64,000 nt of DNA from JAHBXE01 sp044222195 (GCA_044222195.1 JBGANS010000008.1:149265-213264); one strand, 5' to 3'. Positions 34,827 through 45,033 are shown, counted from the first letter of the stretch. The notes: generated by a model from the letters alone, not told the origin. Numbers and translations are program-made.

Positions 34827-37754
34827 CTAGCCCAGGTCCACCGGCTGGCCGGTCATGACATCGTGGATGGTCTTGATCTCCCTCAAGTCCTGGAGGACCA
34901 CGAGGTCGGTCGGAAGCCTGACTTCCCAGGGCTTGCTGGTGCCGGGAGGGTAAGGCACGCCCTCGTCGAGCTTTCCGAGGTTCTCGGAGATCTCGTCAAT
35001 GATCGGTACATACAGGTCATCATTGATCAGGGGTGGATCATTGCCGTCCCAGATATCGCCGAACTGGCAGAAGTGGGCGACGGCCTTCTCAAAGCCCGGA
35101 CGAACGGGAACCTGGACACGGGCCGCGCCCGCCCTGAGGAACGCGGCAAAGTCCGGGTCGGGATCGGTGAAGTGGATAGCTGATATCCAGCGCGCGTGAC
35201 GACCCCAGAAGTACGCGTAGAGCACGTACAGAATATTGTGCCACTCAAAGGCGTTCTCGAAGAAGCGGATGCGTTTGCCGTCCTTGCAGGCCTTGGACAG
35301 GTTCATCACGGGCTCGGCGCTGCTGTAGAAGTCGTTGATGTTGATATACGGCGAGTTCGTGAGGAACATGATGACCAGCTTCTTGAGCTCATCGCGGATC
35401 AATCGTGCGTTTTCAAGTGGATTCCGGCCAAGGATCTTGACTCCGTCGGAGATCGACGCCGCGGCAACCTTCTCCTCATAATCGGCCTGCTGCCGCTGGT
35501 AGGCCTCCATGATCGCGTCGTACATGCCCTGCTGCCACTTCGCGAATCCCTCGGTGGTGAGCGAGCAGAACACATCGACACCGAGCGCGAACGACCGGAC
35601 GTTCATGAGCTGGTACGAGACCGACAGCTCCCCACGGAACCTGCGCGGGAACAGGCGGAACATCGCCCCGGCCACGTTGCTCCGGTCTTCCAGAACATCT
35701 CCCAGCATCACGCGGTACCCGGGGGGCGTCCCCTGCGTGAACACGAAGTCGGTGCTCACCACGGTGGCATACGCCTCGTACCCGTCGGGAACAGTCACCT
35801 TCGACGCGCGGCCAAAGTTGTTTTCCTCGTGGCCGTCCTGCTTGTCGAACACCGAGGCGACGGTAAAGGCCGATGGGGGCGGGGGAGCGTTGGTGACGCC
35901 GTAGCGCGCCACATAGTCCTGGTAGTTGGACAGGGACAGGTTGGCCGGCCGCAGCGGCCCGCTGCCGTAACGGGGAGGTTCGGGCTTGACGAGCTCCAGG
36001 TTCTTGGGAGGGTTCTCGATGAGGGCGTAGAGCAGGAACGCCGCGGGCTCGGGCACGGTGAACTCGTACATCATGCGCTGGCCATAGTTAAAGATCTGCG
36101 CATCGTAGAGTTTGTTGAGCCAGCGATAGATGCCCCGAATGTGCGAGCGGGGCGGGGTGGTGTTCTCGACGCGGTGGAGATTGTGCTCTTCCACTTCTTC
36201 CAGCAGTCGCCGCCGGCGCAGCTCGCGGGTGCGCTGCTTGGTGCGTTCGGCGCTGCGGTCGATGACCTCGCGTGAGTACGTGGTCGACTTACGCTGAGCC
36301 TCCTCCGTAGACGTGGAGTAGCTCGCGTTCAGGCTGGCGGTGAAGCTCACCGCCGGGCCGTAGGAGCCGGAGACCTGCAGGCCCGAGTCGAGAGCAAAGT
36401 CGCTCTTGACCGTCTTTTCGGCCTCCGTTTGAAGTTCGTTGCGTTCCGTGCTCTGGAGGTCCCGCTCGCGTTCGGTTTCTTCCTCGGTCTCGATCTCCGT
36501 AACTTCCTCCCGCACGTTCAAGCGGCGATGTTTGCGTTCACGCACCTCTCCGGCAAGGACGTTCTCGACGTGCGCGAAGTCGCCCAGCTCGTAGGCCTTG
36601 AGTTTCTGGCGGACGATGAGCAGGTCGCCAACGCCGGCGGCGAAGCTGCACGGCACCGTGGCCGGAAACGACCCCGGCTTGGCCGTGCCGTAGTACCCGA
36701 GCGTGTTCTTGAGTGTCCGCAGGTCGAGCGTGGCGCCGCCGAGCCGGAGAGCTTCACCGCCGGCGGGGGCGGACAGCTTCCCGCTGAGCTCATGGATCTC
36801 CGCTTCGATCGCCCGGATCGCGCTGAACGGATTGAGCTGACCGGGGTCGAGGCGCATGTCCCGGATCACGGCTTGTGTTCCGGCGCGAAGCCGGTTGCCC
36901 ACCTGCGCCTTGAGACGGACGGCGCCGGTCAGACCGATTCGCTCGGGTGAGCGCCCTTCAGCGCGTCCGTCACCGCGTGGACCCGGCGGCGGCGGTTGCG
37001 GCACCGGCGGGGCTTCGCGCCGTTCGGCCTCCAGGGCATCATCCTCCCCGGTTGTCAGGAGCAGCTCGCGCCGGGCGGCGATGAGCTCGTCCAGCCTGCC
37101 GCGCATCTTGCTGTCGTCCGCCTGGGGTGGGTCGACCGGCGCTGGCGGTGGCTCGGCCGGAGAAGGGTCCACCAGATTCACCCGCACCGAATCGGGGACG
37201 ACCACCACCATGCGGGAGATGACCGAGCCGAGCGGCTCGTTCGTGCTCAATGCCTCCGGACTGTCGGCGGCGAGCCGCATGAAGTGGATCAGCTTCAGGG
37301 CCGTGGTCAGATCATCGCCCCGCCCCTTGCGGGGGCGGTTGAGGAGGGCATCGGCCGCGACGGTCTCGAACAACCGTTGGGCGGTGAGTTGGAACTCCGC
37401 CGACGCAACGAGCGTCGGCAGCGCCTGCCCGGTCAGAGTCCTGATCGCTTCGGCAACGTTCATGGTGTTGAGGGCCGTCTTGGCCGAGTCCAGCATCCAG
37501 CGCATGAGTTGGGCGATATCGAGGGGCAAGTTGGACAGCGTTCGAACGTAGCGGTCGCCACGACTGAACTCTTCCACCAGCGCAAGAGTTCGCTCACGCG
37601 GCGCGCCCGATTGCCGGGCCTGCCTCAGAATGGGAAACAGCCCCTCCTGGCCCCCGCTGTCGCCGTGAACGGCGTGGCGGCCCTTCTCCGTTACCGAAGG
37701 AGGCAGGACGGCGGGCCGCACGGTCATGAATCGAAACACACCCTCGTTCGACAC
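34827..37754 (-). CDS. Large protein of unknown function with coiled-coil centre
   Basis: At 975 residues this protein has an N-terminal helical region, a Pro-rich linker (near 205-275), a long charged coiled coil with EEVTEIETEEETERERD near residue 430 and ERTKQRTRELRRRRLLEEVEEH near 520, flanking a Ser/Thr/Tyr-rich stretch, then a C-terminal domain with aromatic NAFEWHNILYVLYAYFWGRH near 835. I recognise no family. The GTG at 37754 has GGAGG five bases before it and is preferred over TTG 37766. It is the first gene of a two-gene operon with the possible protease. Confidence 0.65.
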   Translation of the reverse strand: MSNEGVFRFMTVRPAVLPPSVTEKGRHAVHGDSGGQEGLFPILRQARQSGAPRERTLALVEEFSRGDRYVRTLSNLPLDIAQLMRWMLDSAKTALNTMNVAEAIRTLTGQALPTLVASAEFQLTAQRLFETVAADALLNRPRKGRGDDLTTALKLIHFMRLAADSPEALSTNEPLGSVISRMVVVVPDSVRVNLVDPSPAEPPPAPVDPPQADDSKMRGRLDELIAARRELLLTTGEDDALEAERREAPPVPQPPPPGPRGDGRAEGRSPERIGLTGAVRLKAQVGNRLRAGTQAVIRDMRLDPGQLNPFSAIRAIEAEIHELSGKLSAPAGGEALRLGGATLDLRTLKNTLGYYGTAKPGSFPATVPCSFAAGVGDLLIVRQKLKAYELGDFAHVENVLAGEVRERKHRRLNVREEVTEIETEEETERERDLQSTERNELQTEAEKTVKSDFALDSGLQVSGSYGPAVSFTASLNASYSTSTEEAQRKSTTYSREVIDRSAERTKQRTRELRRRRLLEEVEEHNLHRVENTTPPRSHIRGIYRWLNKLYDAQIFNYGQRMMYEFTVPEPAAFLLYALIENPPKNLELVKPEPPRYGSGPLRPANLSLSNYQDYVARYGVTNAPPPPSAFTVASVFDKQDGHEENNFGRASKVTVPDGYEAYATVVSTDFVFTQGTPPGYRVMLGDVLEDRSNVAGAMFRLFPRRFRGELSVSYQLMNVRSFALGVDVFCSLTTEGFAKWQQGMYDAIMEAYQRQQADYEEKVAAASISDGVKILGRNPLENARLIRDELKKLVIMFLTNSPYININDFYSSAEPVMNLSKACKDGKRIRFFENAFEWHNILYVLYAYFWGRHARWISAIHFTDPDPDFAAFLRAGAARVQVPVRPGFEKAVAHFCQFGDIWDGNDPPLINDDLYVPIIDEISENLGKLDEGVPYPPGTSKPWEVRLPTDLVVLQDLREIKTIHDVMTGQPVDLG

Positions 37755-38183
37755 GGCAACCTCCAATCTTCAGGCCACGCCTCTCGGCCGGCACGCTTCC
37801 TCGCGCCGCGCGATCGCGCGGCTGTCCTCCCAAACGCACACGGTACACGATTGCGGATGAGTGTCAATCACTTTCGGACGACACACTTGTGAGGTTTGCA
37901 CGACGTTCGGACGTGCGCACGAACCCGGCCGCGCCGCGTTGCTCTCGCCCGCCATGACGTCAACGCACGATGACACCCATGGGGGGCCGGCCGTCGCCCG
38001 TCCCCCCGCTGTGGAACTGACCCAGCGACCGACCCCCAGCTCGGCCCCGCGGGCGGCTCGGCCCGCGCACGCACGGGCGAGGGTGCCCGCCCCGTGAAGC
38101 GGCCCGGCCGCCTCGTGTTCGCCGGGCCGCCTCAACCGCCACGTCGTGTGCCTGAACGAGAACACTCGCGAGCGGCGCGGGCC
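37755..38183. other. Intergenic region upstream of the 975-residue gene
   Basis: These 429 bases hold no convincing gene; open frames on both strands are Arg/Ala-rich and overlap each other. It contains the candidate promoter at 37840-37867. Confidence 0.6.
37840..37867 (-). promoter_or_regulatory. Candidate sigma-70 promoter of the two-gene operon
   Basis: On the minus strand TTGACA (37862-37867) and TACCGT (37840-37845) are 16 bases apart, about 85 bases upstream of the GTG. The -35 box is exact; the -10 is weak. Confidence 0.4.
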
Positions 38184-38579
38184 CTAGCCCGGACGCTTTC
38201 CTTTGTGTGGGGTCCCGATGCCGCGGAGCACCCAATCGGCGGACACATCGAACGCCTCGCACAGAGCGGCCAAAAACTCGGGCGACGGGGACGACAGACC
38301 TCGGAGGTAACGCCTCGCCGTCTCGGGGTTCGTTCCGGTCAGCAGCGCGACCTGCGAGATGGCGTAGGGCCGGCAGAGTTTGCAGATTCTCGAGTGAAGG
38401 GCCGCGGACCATTGGTCGGACGGCGAGGGCACCCGATTCGCGCGTGGCCGCGGCGACCTGGCGTACACCTGGATGAGGGGCGCAGCTCGCGACCAGCGGG
38501 CGGCCCGTTCGCCTTCGCCTGCCTCGGCGGCAGGCCCTTTTTCACCGAGGCCCTTGAGCTGGGACATGTGAGCAGTCAC
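38184..38579 (-). CDS. XRE-type helix-turn-helix regulator
   Basis: The C-terminal 60 residues form a Cro/CI-like HTH: ISQVALLTGTNPETARRYLRGLSSPSPEFLAALCEAFDVSADWVLRG. The first 65 residues are Arg/Ala/Pro-rich and probably disordered. Start GTG 38579 follows AAAGG at a good distance; ATG 38567 is also possible. It lies at the right end of the island and may control it. 131 residues. Confidence 0.7.
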   Translation of the reverse strand: MTAHMSQLKGLGEKGPAAEAGEGERAARWSRAAPLIQVYARSPRPRANRVPSPSDQWSAALHSRICKLCRPYAISQVALLTGTNPETARRYLRGLSSPSPEFLAALCEAFDVSADWVLRGIGTPHKGKRPG

Positions 38580-38955
38580 GCAACGCCTTTCTCTGTCGGC
38601 GTAGGGGTCCGGTGTGCCTCCACGGCACTGACAATGCCGGTCCCACTCCGGGCGCCTGCCGCCGAGAGGACAGTCCGGAAATCCGCCTTCGCCGGGGAGG
38701 GAATTCTGCCAGATTTGTTAAGAAGTTCTTTGGAGAATCGGTGAGGACCGTCCGGGCAAGAGGTGCCGGCGCGGCTCCGCCCGACGTTTGTTGAGTGAAT
38801 TTGGCGCTTTTCTCCCACAACAATGGTTGGAGATGACCGGCAATCTCGTACTGAACCGCAGAGGCAGGTGGGGCGGGGCTGCCAACCCAGATGCGTCTCG
38901 AGCCGGCAGGTGCGTCACCGACCGGCGAACGGGCGCTCATCATTGGAGGTGGCTC
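38580..38955. other. Divergent intergenic region
   Basis: Nothing certain is seen in these 376 bases beyond the expected promoters of the XRE regulator and of the small gene at 38956. An AT-richer stretch lies at about 38708-38830. Confidence 0.5.
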
Positions 38956-39171
38956 GTGGCATCAACCGGCGACCGAATCCTGGAACCCAAACCCACAGCC
39001 TGCGTGTCCATGGGCGGCGACAAGTCGAAGCAGCCGCCCTCAACCGTGGTGTCGTGCTGCTATCACCCGGAACTCAAGAAGTGGTATCCCTACGACACCA
39101 CCAACGGCTGGGACCTGACGACCGAGTGTGCGGGCGTGCCTCTCGATGGAGGAGCGGCCGACCCCGCGTAG
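38956..39171 (+). CDS. Small hypothetical protein
   Basis: A 71-residue protein is predicted from the GTG at 38956 because a strong GGAGGT lies six bases before it. It contains SCCYHPELKKWYPYDTTNGW followed by a third cysteine. The sequence does not resemble anything I know. The frame ends seven bases before the kinase-WD40 stop on the other strand. Confidence 0.45.
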   Translation: MASTGDRILEPKPTACVSMGGDKSKQPPSTVVSCCYHPELKKWYPYDTTNGWDLTTECAGVPLDGGAADPA

Positions 39172-39177
39172 ACGCGG

Positions 39178-42100
39178 CTATTCCGGGTTCCCGGCGGTCC
39201 AGCGCCATTGCGACAAGGCACCGCCCCAAATGTAAATGCTGCCAGCCGTCGTGCACGCTGCCAGGGAGAGACCGTCTGGGCTGAACGCGAGGGCCGTGGC
39301 ATTCGCATCGAGGGTCCGTGTGGCCAGCAGTTCCTGCCCGTCGTCCGCACTCCATATCCGCACGGTCTGGTTCGAGCCGCCGATCGCGATGCGACGACCC
39401 GACGGACTGAACGTCATCGTGCGGGCCCCCGCCGTCGCATCGCCGAACGCGATGACCTGGGTGCGGTCCGCGGTGCGCACGACGCGGACAGTCGCCTCAG
39501 AGCTGTCCTGCAGACCGAAGGCCACCCGGTCCGAGCCCGGGCTGAACGCAACCGCGGCGATTGGGTACCTCCATTGACCCACGACCGCGGCCGCGCTCGG
39601 CGCTCGAAGGTCCCAGAGGGCCGCCGATCCATCTCGAAAGCCCGCCGCCGCGTACCTCCCTTCCGGAGACACGGCGATCGCGGTACACCCCACGGTCCCC
39701 GTGAGTCCCTGGATCTGCAGTTCCCCCGACAACCACACCTTGACCTCGCCAGAATCGCACCCGCACGCCACGACCAGGCCATCGGTGCTTACAGCGCTCA
39801 CGGTCACTGAATCTCCGGCTCGCAGAGTCCTTGCCGTCGTCCCGCCGGCCACATCGATCACCTGCACGCCGCCCGAGGTATCTGCCTTGACCACCCAACG
39901 CCCACTGGCATCGATGGCGGGCGCGATGCACGTACCGAACTCTTGGCCCGTGATCTCTACCCCGGTGGCGACGTCCCACTCGCCGATGTACCCACCGGTC
40001 GAGACGGTCGCCAGCTGGCTCGAGCCGCGAGCAAACGCGAAGGCTGCAGCGCCCCCGGAGGGCAGCCGGATGTGCCTCAGGGTCTGTCCCGGCCCCACTT
40101 GCCAGAATCTCGCGGAGCCATTCCACGTCGCGGTAACTAGTTCCGCCGAGGAGCCCACAAACGCGAGGCCTTGCACGCAGCCCTGCCCCGGCAGCTCCGC
40201 CGTGCCGATACCCGTGAATCGATCCCAGACGGTGGTCTGCCCCTCCTGATCCCCCACCGCGACCATCGTCCCATCAGAGCTCGTGGCGACGGACATGATC
40301 GCTGATCGCCCGGGCTTCACAAACGTGTGCAGGTTCTGTCCGGTGTCGGCATCCCAACGAACCAGGGAACCATCCAGACTGCCGGAGATGAGCTCGGAGT
40401 CTTTGCGTATGACCGCGAGGGCCCTGATGCCCTGCTTGGCGGCCTGCCACTCTTGCCTGCGAACTCCCGTCGCCACCTCCCAAGTTCGGATAAGCCCATC
40501 TTCGGTCGCACCTGCAACGAGCTCGTCCGCGGCCCCGAGAAAGGCCACCGAGTACACCTTGCCGGGGCAGGTGAACTCCCGAACTTGTCGCACCTCGCCA
40601 GTGATGTCCCACACCCGTACGACCCGGTCGGCGCCACCCGACACCACGCGTGTGCCGCGGGAGTCAAACGCAGCGGCGGCGGCCCCTTGAGCGTGTAGGC
40701 CGACCGGCCTCGACCGCAAGTTCTCGAGGTCCCACAGTTTGACCGATTCGTCGGAGGAGCACGAGACCAACTGCTTTCCATCGGGGCTGAAACTGCACGC
40801 CTGGATGCGCCGCGTGTGCCCGGAGAGCGTCTGCGGCCGAACCGAGCCCTTGGACCACAGCAGCACATCCCCATCATGGAGCCCGATCGCAATCCGGTTC
40901 CCGTCTGCGCTTGCGGCGAGGGCCGACATGGGGCGATTCTCGTTGTAGAACGCGGGCGCCACCTCGACACGCGCCTTGAGGTAGTGCCACTCCCAGTCGC
41001 GGAGCGCTTCAGGGGCGTCGTCGAGCGCCTTCCGGGCCACATCCGGAGTCCGATCAACATTCGAGGACGCCGCGAGAATGCTGTTCCGGTACGCCAGCTG
41101 GGTTCGCTGCTCGGCGAGGGCGGTCGCGCGCGATCGGGCCGTCCACGCGCGCCGGGCCGACACGGCGCTCACGATCGTGGCCGAGCAGAGCGAGACCAGG
41201 ACCACCGCGGCCGCCACGGTGAACGCCCTGTTCCGTTCGGTGAACTTGCGGAGCCGGTACCACGCGCTCGGGGGGCGCGCATGGACGGGTTCGCTCCTCC
41301 GGAAGCGCTCCACATCCGCGGCGAGCTCGGACACCGTCGTGTAGCGCCGCGACGGCTCCTTGTCCATCGCCTTGAGGACGACCCAATCCAAGTCGCCTTT
41401 GAGCTCTCGGTACGTGACCGGGGGGGTCGAGTGCTGGCGCAGCCGCAGGACCCGGGTGCTGGCCCGGAGCGGCTCGTGCTTCAAAATCCAGGCTTGTGCA
41501 TCCGTCACGCTCAGGCGCGAGACTTCGAAGGGCCGCGATCCGGTTAACAGTTCATACAGAATGACGCCCAGGGAATACACATCCGTCCGAATGTCCACCC
41601 CGCCAGCGACGCCCCTGATTTGCTCGGGGCTCATGTACTCGAGCGTCCCCATCGGCGTCCCCGGCAGGGTCGCGAGGATCGGGTTAGTCCTGCGGTGCTC
41701 GTCCGACTTGGCGATGCCGAAGTCGATCACCTTGGGCTGGCTGTCCTCCTCGGTCACCAGAATGTTGCTGGGCTTCAGGTCGCGGTGGATGATGCCCCGC
41801 GAGTGAACGTGCTGCACCGCCCGGCACACCGACACGAACAGGGCCAGACGGTCGCCGACCGGCAAGCCGCGCTGCTCGCAGTGCAGCGTCAGAGGCAGGC
41901 CGCGGATGCACTCCATCACGAAGTACGGCAGCCCCCCGGCCGTCGTACCCGCTTCGAACAACTTGCAGATGTTCGGATGCTCGAGTTCTAGGAGCACCTG
42001 CCGCTCCACGCCAAAGCGCGCCACCATCTCCCTGGACTGGAGGCCCGGGCGCAGCACCTTGACCGCGACGCGTCTTCGAACAGGATGGCCTTGCTCCGCC

Positions 42101-42405
42101 AGATACACCTTGCCGCACCCACCCTCACCCAACACCGCCGTCAATAGATACTCTCCGATGCGCTGACCGACGAGGTCGTCGCCAGCCTCGCCGACGCCCG
42201 GCTGGACGTCGCCGGCGGCCACGAACATCGCCACCGGCTTTTCCAGGAAGGACTGCGCATCCTTGCGGGACGCGAGCAAGGACCGCACTTCCGCCAAGAG
42301 GTGCGCGTCGCCCTGGCATCGCCGGCGGAGAAAGCGGCTCAACTCCCGGTCCGGAATGTCGAGTGCCTCGGCGAAGATGCTCTCGGCACGATCACCCTGG
42401 TTCAT
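39178..42405 (-). CDS. Serine/threonine protein kinase with transmembrane helix and WD40 propeller
   Basis: The 1075-residue protein has a PknB-type kinase domain at about 80-360: LGEGGCGKVYLA, VAVKVL, HRDLKPSNIL and DFGIAKS are all intact. One membrane helix (FTVAAAVVLVSLCSATIVSA) follows near 390, then two seven-bladed-like WD40 propellers from about 470 to the end (repeated SPDGKQLVSCSSDESVKLWD units). The kinase is cytoplasmic and the propeller external. GAGGTGG precedes the ATG at 42405; an upstream ATG at 42426 would overlap the sigma gene. It lies seven bases after the ECF sigma gene, a pair typical of planctomycetes; signal unknown. Confidence 0.9.
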   Translation of the reverse strand: MNQGDRAESIFAEALDIPDRELSRFLRRRCQGDAHLLAEVRSLLASRKDAQSFLEKPVAMFVAAGDVQPGVGEAGDDLVGQRIGEYLLTAVLGEGGCGKVYLAEQGHPVRRRVAVKVLRPGLQSREMVARFGVERQVLLELEHPNICKLFEAGTTAGGLPYFVMECIRGLPLTLHCEQRGLPVGDRLALFVSVCRAVQHVHSRGIIHRDLKPSNILVTEEDSQPKVIDFGIAKSDEHRRTNPILATLPGTPMGTLEYMSPEQIRGVAGGVDIRTDVYSLGVILYELLTGSRPFEVSRLSVTDAQAWILKHEPLRASTRVLRLRQHSTPPVTYRELKGDLDWVVLKAMDKEPSRRYTTVSELAADVERFRRSEPVHARPPSAWYRLRKFTERNRAFTVAAAVVLVSLCSATIVSAVSARRAWTARSRATALAEQRTQLAYRNSILAASSNVDRTPDVARKALDDAPEALRDWEWHYLKARVEVAPAFYNENRPMSALAASADGNRIAIGLHDGDVLLWSKGSVRPQTLSGHTRRIQACSFSPDGKQLVSCSSDESVKLWDLENLRSRPVGLHAQGAAAAAFDSRGTRVVSGGADRVVRVWDITGEVRQVREFTCPGKVYSVAFLGAADELVAGATEDGLIRTWEVATGVRRQEWQAAKQGIRALAVIRKDSELISGSLDGSLVRWDADTGQNLHTFVKPGRSAIMSVATSSDGTMVAVGDQEGQTTVWDRFTGIGTAELPGQGCVQGLAFVGSSAELVTATWNGSARFWQVGPGQTLRHIRLPSGGAAAFAFARGSSQLATVSTGGYIGEWDVATGVEITGQEFGTCIAPAIDASGRWVVKADTSGGVQVIDVAGGTTARTLRAGDSVTVSAVSTDGLVVACGCDSGEVKVWLSGELQIQGLTGTVGCTAIAVSPEGRYAAAGFRDGSAALWDLRAPSAAAVVGQWRYPIAAVAFSPGSDRVAFGLQDSSEATVRVVRTADRTQVIAFGDATAGARTMTFSPSGRRIAIGGSNQTVRIWSADDGQELLATRTLDANATALAFSPDGLSLAACTTAGSIYIWGGALSQWRWTAGNPE

Positions 42406-42412
42406 GGCCACC

Positions 42413-42997
42413 TCAGGTCTTCGCATCGGCGGCGAGCCGGCGGTGCAGCCAGGCCCTGGCGTATTCGAACTTGTCTCGCACGGTCTTCACCGATATTCCC
42501 ATGACTTCCGCCGTCTCGGCCTGCGAGAGACCGGCAAAGAACCTCAGCATCACGACATGGGCCGCATCCGACGATACGGACTCGAGCACGGTCAACGCCT
42601 CGTCAAGACCGATGAAGTCGATCTCGTCGATCGCCAGTTCGGCCGAATCCTCGATCGAATCCAGGCCAAGACGGCGCAGCCGTCCTCCATGCTTGATCGC
42701 GGCCCGCTTCTTGGCCCGGTCGACCAGGATGTTCCGCATCGCGTTCGCGGCCGCCCCGAAAAAATGCCCCCTCCCGTTCCAGCCGGGGTCGCCGTCTTCG
42801 ATGAGCCGGACGTACGCCTCGTGCACCAGGGCGGTGGGCTGCAGCGTGACCTGCGGCGCCGACCGCACCAACCGCACCGCGGCGAGCTTGCGCAGCTCGT
42901 CGTACACCAGCGGCAAGAGGTCCGCCGCAGCCCTCTTCTGTCCCTCCCCGGCCATACGCAGCGACACGACAAAGCTGTTGGGGGTTGGCTGCTCCAT
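42413..42997 (-). CDS. ECF-type sigma factor (planctomycete TIGR02999-like group)
   Basis: The 194-residue protein has a sigma region 2 (LPLVYDELRKLAAVRLV, then TALVHEAYVRLIED and FFGAAANAMRNILVDRAKK) and a region 4 HTH (SQAETAEVMGISVKTVRDKFEYARAWL). This is the ECF group found beside large kinases in planctomycetes. The ATG at 42997 gives the usual short N-terminus; the open frame upstream has no conservation. It is translated seven bases before the kinase gene. Probably the kinase adjusts its activity, which is inference from context. Confidence 0.88.
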   Translation of the reverse strand: MEQPTPNSFVVSLRMAGEGQKRAAADLLPLVYDELRKLAAVRLVRSAPQVTLQPTALVHEAYVRLIEDGDPGWNGRGHFFGAAANAMRNILVDRAKKRAAIKHGGRLRRLGLDSIEDSAELAIDEIDFIGLDEALTVLESVSSDAAHVVMLRFFAGLSQAETAEVMGISVKTVRDKFEYARAWLHRRLAADAKT

Positions 42998-43455
42998 GTC
43001 CCATTCCCGCCTCCCCCCGTCAGAGACGGCACCTCCACGACACGTTCGCCAAGGTACCACAGCTTCGAGTAAGTGCAATGCGCTTCCTCTCCCAAGCCCG
43101 GTCGTGTCTGGGCCCGCCCGGCGGTTCGTTTGGCCTCAAGAGGGCCCGCGCGGTGGGACTGGGACATGATCCACAGGCCCGTCGAGCCTTTCAGCCCAAC
43201 GGGCCACACGAGGAGGAGAGAGGAGGACCGGCAGATTACAGTGCAAGCCGATGCCGCATCACCTTCGGCGACGTCTCCATCACGTGGCGACCGGAGCTGG
43301 GTGTCCCGTTGAGCACAACACCCCCTCCTCGTTTGGAAAGGCGAGGGCTGCGTGTCTGGTGTGACAGAATCCCGGAACGAATCGCAAAAAAACCCGGAAA
43401 GTTCACCGTCACGTGCCGGCAGACCACTTTCCCCTTGATCCTGGCGCTCACGGTC
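42998..43455. other. Gene-free stretch between sigma factor and terminase
   Basis: No supported gene is present in these 458 bases. A 71-codon frame begins five bases after the terminase stop but has no clear ribosome-binding site or recognisable sequence. The region must hold the promoter of the sigma-kinase operon. Confidence 0.5.
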
Positions 43456-45033
43456 TCAGAACGGCACCCACACTTTGAACGCCTGATGGGACCTCATCAC
43501 CGCGGTCACCGCCATCTCGAGCGCATCAGGCCCATCGTCGTGGGACCCAAGGGGGAACTGCTGGAGTTGCTCCAGGAGGGCTGTGTGCCGGCGGCTGAAG
43601 AGGAGCTTGCCCTGAGCGACCAAGGGCTCGATGGATTCGACCCGGGCCTGCTTGTGGCCGGTGTGGTTGACCTTGTCGACCCACAGACGCCTGCCCCTGG
43701 CCCGGGCTCGTTCGGCGAGCTGGTCGGCGAGCACCTCCTGGAACTGGTTGGATTCCACGACGAACTGGTCGTAGTCGAACACCTTGTGGAGCGACAGCAC
43801 CCGCTCGATGATCTCATCGGGGCTGCGCCTCATCAGCTCGGCTCCGAGCACGTACACCAGCCCGGACTTGTCGTCCCGTGCCACCGTCACGATGGCGGTG
43901 TAGTCCCCGGCACCTCCACGCTTGCCCAGGCTCGGATCCATGGCCCCGACAATCCTCCAGCGGTTGCGGGACTTGCCCTGCACCTCCCGCTCGGAGTCGG
44001 GCGTGGCGTCCCAGTACCGGAACTTGCTCGGCGCGAAGAGGCACATGGCCTCATCCAGGGGTTCGTTCTGTTTCTCGGCCTGGAAGCTCCGCTGGCCCTC
44101 GGTCAATCGCATCGTCTGGAGCTCGAGATAGCCCTCGCGTTCGGGCCAGAGGACCCGCGAGCCGCGCAGCATCTCCGCCTGGTTGGCCCGGAAGAACGCC
44201 AGCGCCGCCTGCGGCCCTTCCTTCTCCTCAAAGCTCTCGGCCGCGGAGTAGATTTTTTCCCAGTGATCCCAGAGGTCGGGTCGCGAGCTTGGCGCCTCGA
44301 TCGCCCGGAACTTGCGGGCGGTCCACCCCAGCCCCAGATCCCTGGGTTGCGGTCTGGTCAGGTGAGCCAAGAGCGCATCATGGTGGAGGATCGTTCCGAT
44401 CACGATGATGTTGGTGCCGGGCCCACCGGCCTTGAGCACCGACCTCTCGAACCACTCCCGGAGCTTGGCCCGCTGTTCGGGCGACTCGATCTGGGCCTGG
44501 CCTTCGAGGTCATCGGCGATGATGAGCCCCGGCCGGTGCTCCCCGTGTTTGACGCCGCGGATGGCCTGCCCTGAGCCAAGGACCTTGATGGCGGCGCCAT
44601 TGGGGAGAACGGCGTAGTTCTCCTTCCAGGGCCTTCGCGGGCCCCGCAACTCGGGGAAGTCCGCGAGCAACAGTTCGTTGCCCGTGAGCTCCCGGCGCAG
44701 GTCGGCCAGCCTCTGTACCGCCTGTTCCCTGGTCTCGGACAGGATGAGCACCAGGTGCTCACATCCAAAGAGCGTGCACCAGAGCACGTTGGCAAGGCAC
44801 GCGATCGTCGTCTTGGCGTGCCCTCGCGGCGCGGCCACCGCGATCCGGGCGTTGCGTGCCCGGGCGGCCTGGCCGAGGAGTTCAAAGAGGTCATCGTGCA
44901 TCCGCGAGGAGCCAAGCGTGAAGTGGTGCGGAAGATAGACGCGGGCGAAGGCCCTGGGTGAAGCGGCGGCCATGGCCCGCCGCTGACCGCGGAAGAGTCT
45001 CTCGACGTGCACGGATGAGACCCGAAGGTTCAT
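43456..45033 (-). CDS. Phage terminase large subunit-like protein
   Basis: The 525-residue protein has an ATPase domain with the Walker A-like APRGHAKTT near residue 60, a Walker B LIIADD near 170, and a C-terminal RNase H-like nuclease with GAMDPSLGKRGGAGDYTAI and a final acid in GPDALEMAV. Terminases pump and cut phage DNA during capsid filling. The start ATG at 45033 overlaps the TGA of the preceding gene (ATGA). No portal, capsid or tail gene follows; the next gene is host signalling, so the packaging module is isolated. Confidence 0.85.
   Translation of the reverse strand: MNLRVSSVHVERLFRGQRRAMAAASPRAFARVYLPHHFTLGSSRMHDDLFELLGQAARARNARIAVAAPRGHAKTTIACLANVLWCTLFGCEHLVLILSETREQAVQRLADLRRELTGNELLLADFPELRGPRRPWKENYAVLPNGAAIKVLGSGQAIRGVKHGEHRPGLIIADDLEGQAQIESPEQRAKLREWFERSVLKAGGPGTNIIVIGTILHHDALLAHLTRPQPRDLGLGWTARKFRAIEAPSSRPDLWDHWEKIYSAAESFEEKEGPQAALAFFRANQAEMLRGSRVLWPEREGYLELQTMRLTEGQRSFQAEKQNEPLDEAMCLFAPSKFRYWDATPDSEREVQGKSRNRWRIVGAMDPSLGKRGGAGDYTAIVTVARDDKSGLVYVLGAELMRRSPDEIIERVLSLHKVFDYDQFVVESNQFQEVLADQLAERARARGRRLWVDKVNHTGHKQARVESIEPLVAQGKLLFSRRHTALLEQLQQFPLGSHDDGPDALEMAVTAVMRSHQAFKVWVPF

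Noticed and set aside
37770..38165. Minus-strand frame of 131 codons upstream of the 975-residue gene
   Set aside because: Arg/Ala/Gly-rich, overlaps the probable promoter and other frames, and has no ribosome-binding site.
43236..43451. 71-codon frame just after terL
   Set aside because: Close to the terminase stop but no ribosome-binding site, no recognised sequence and mixed composition.
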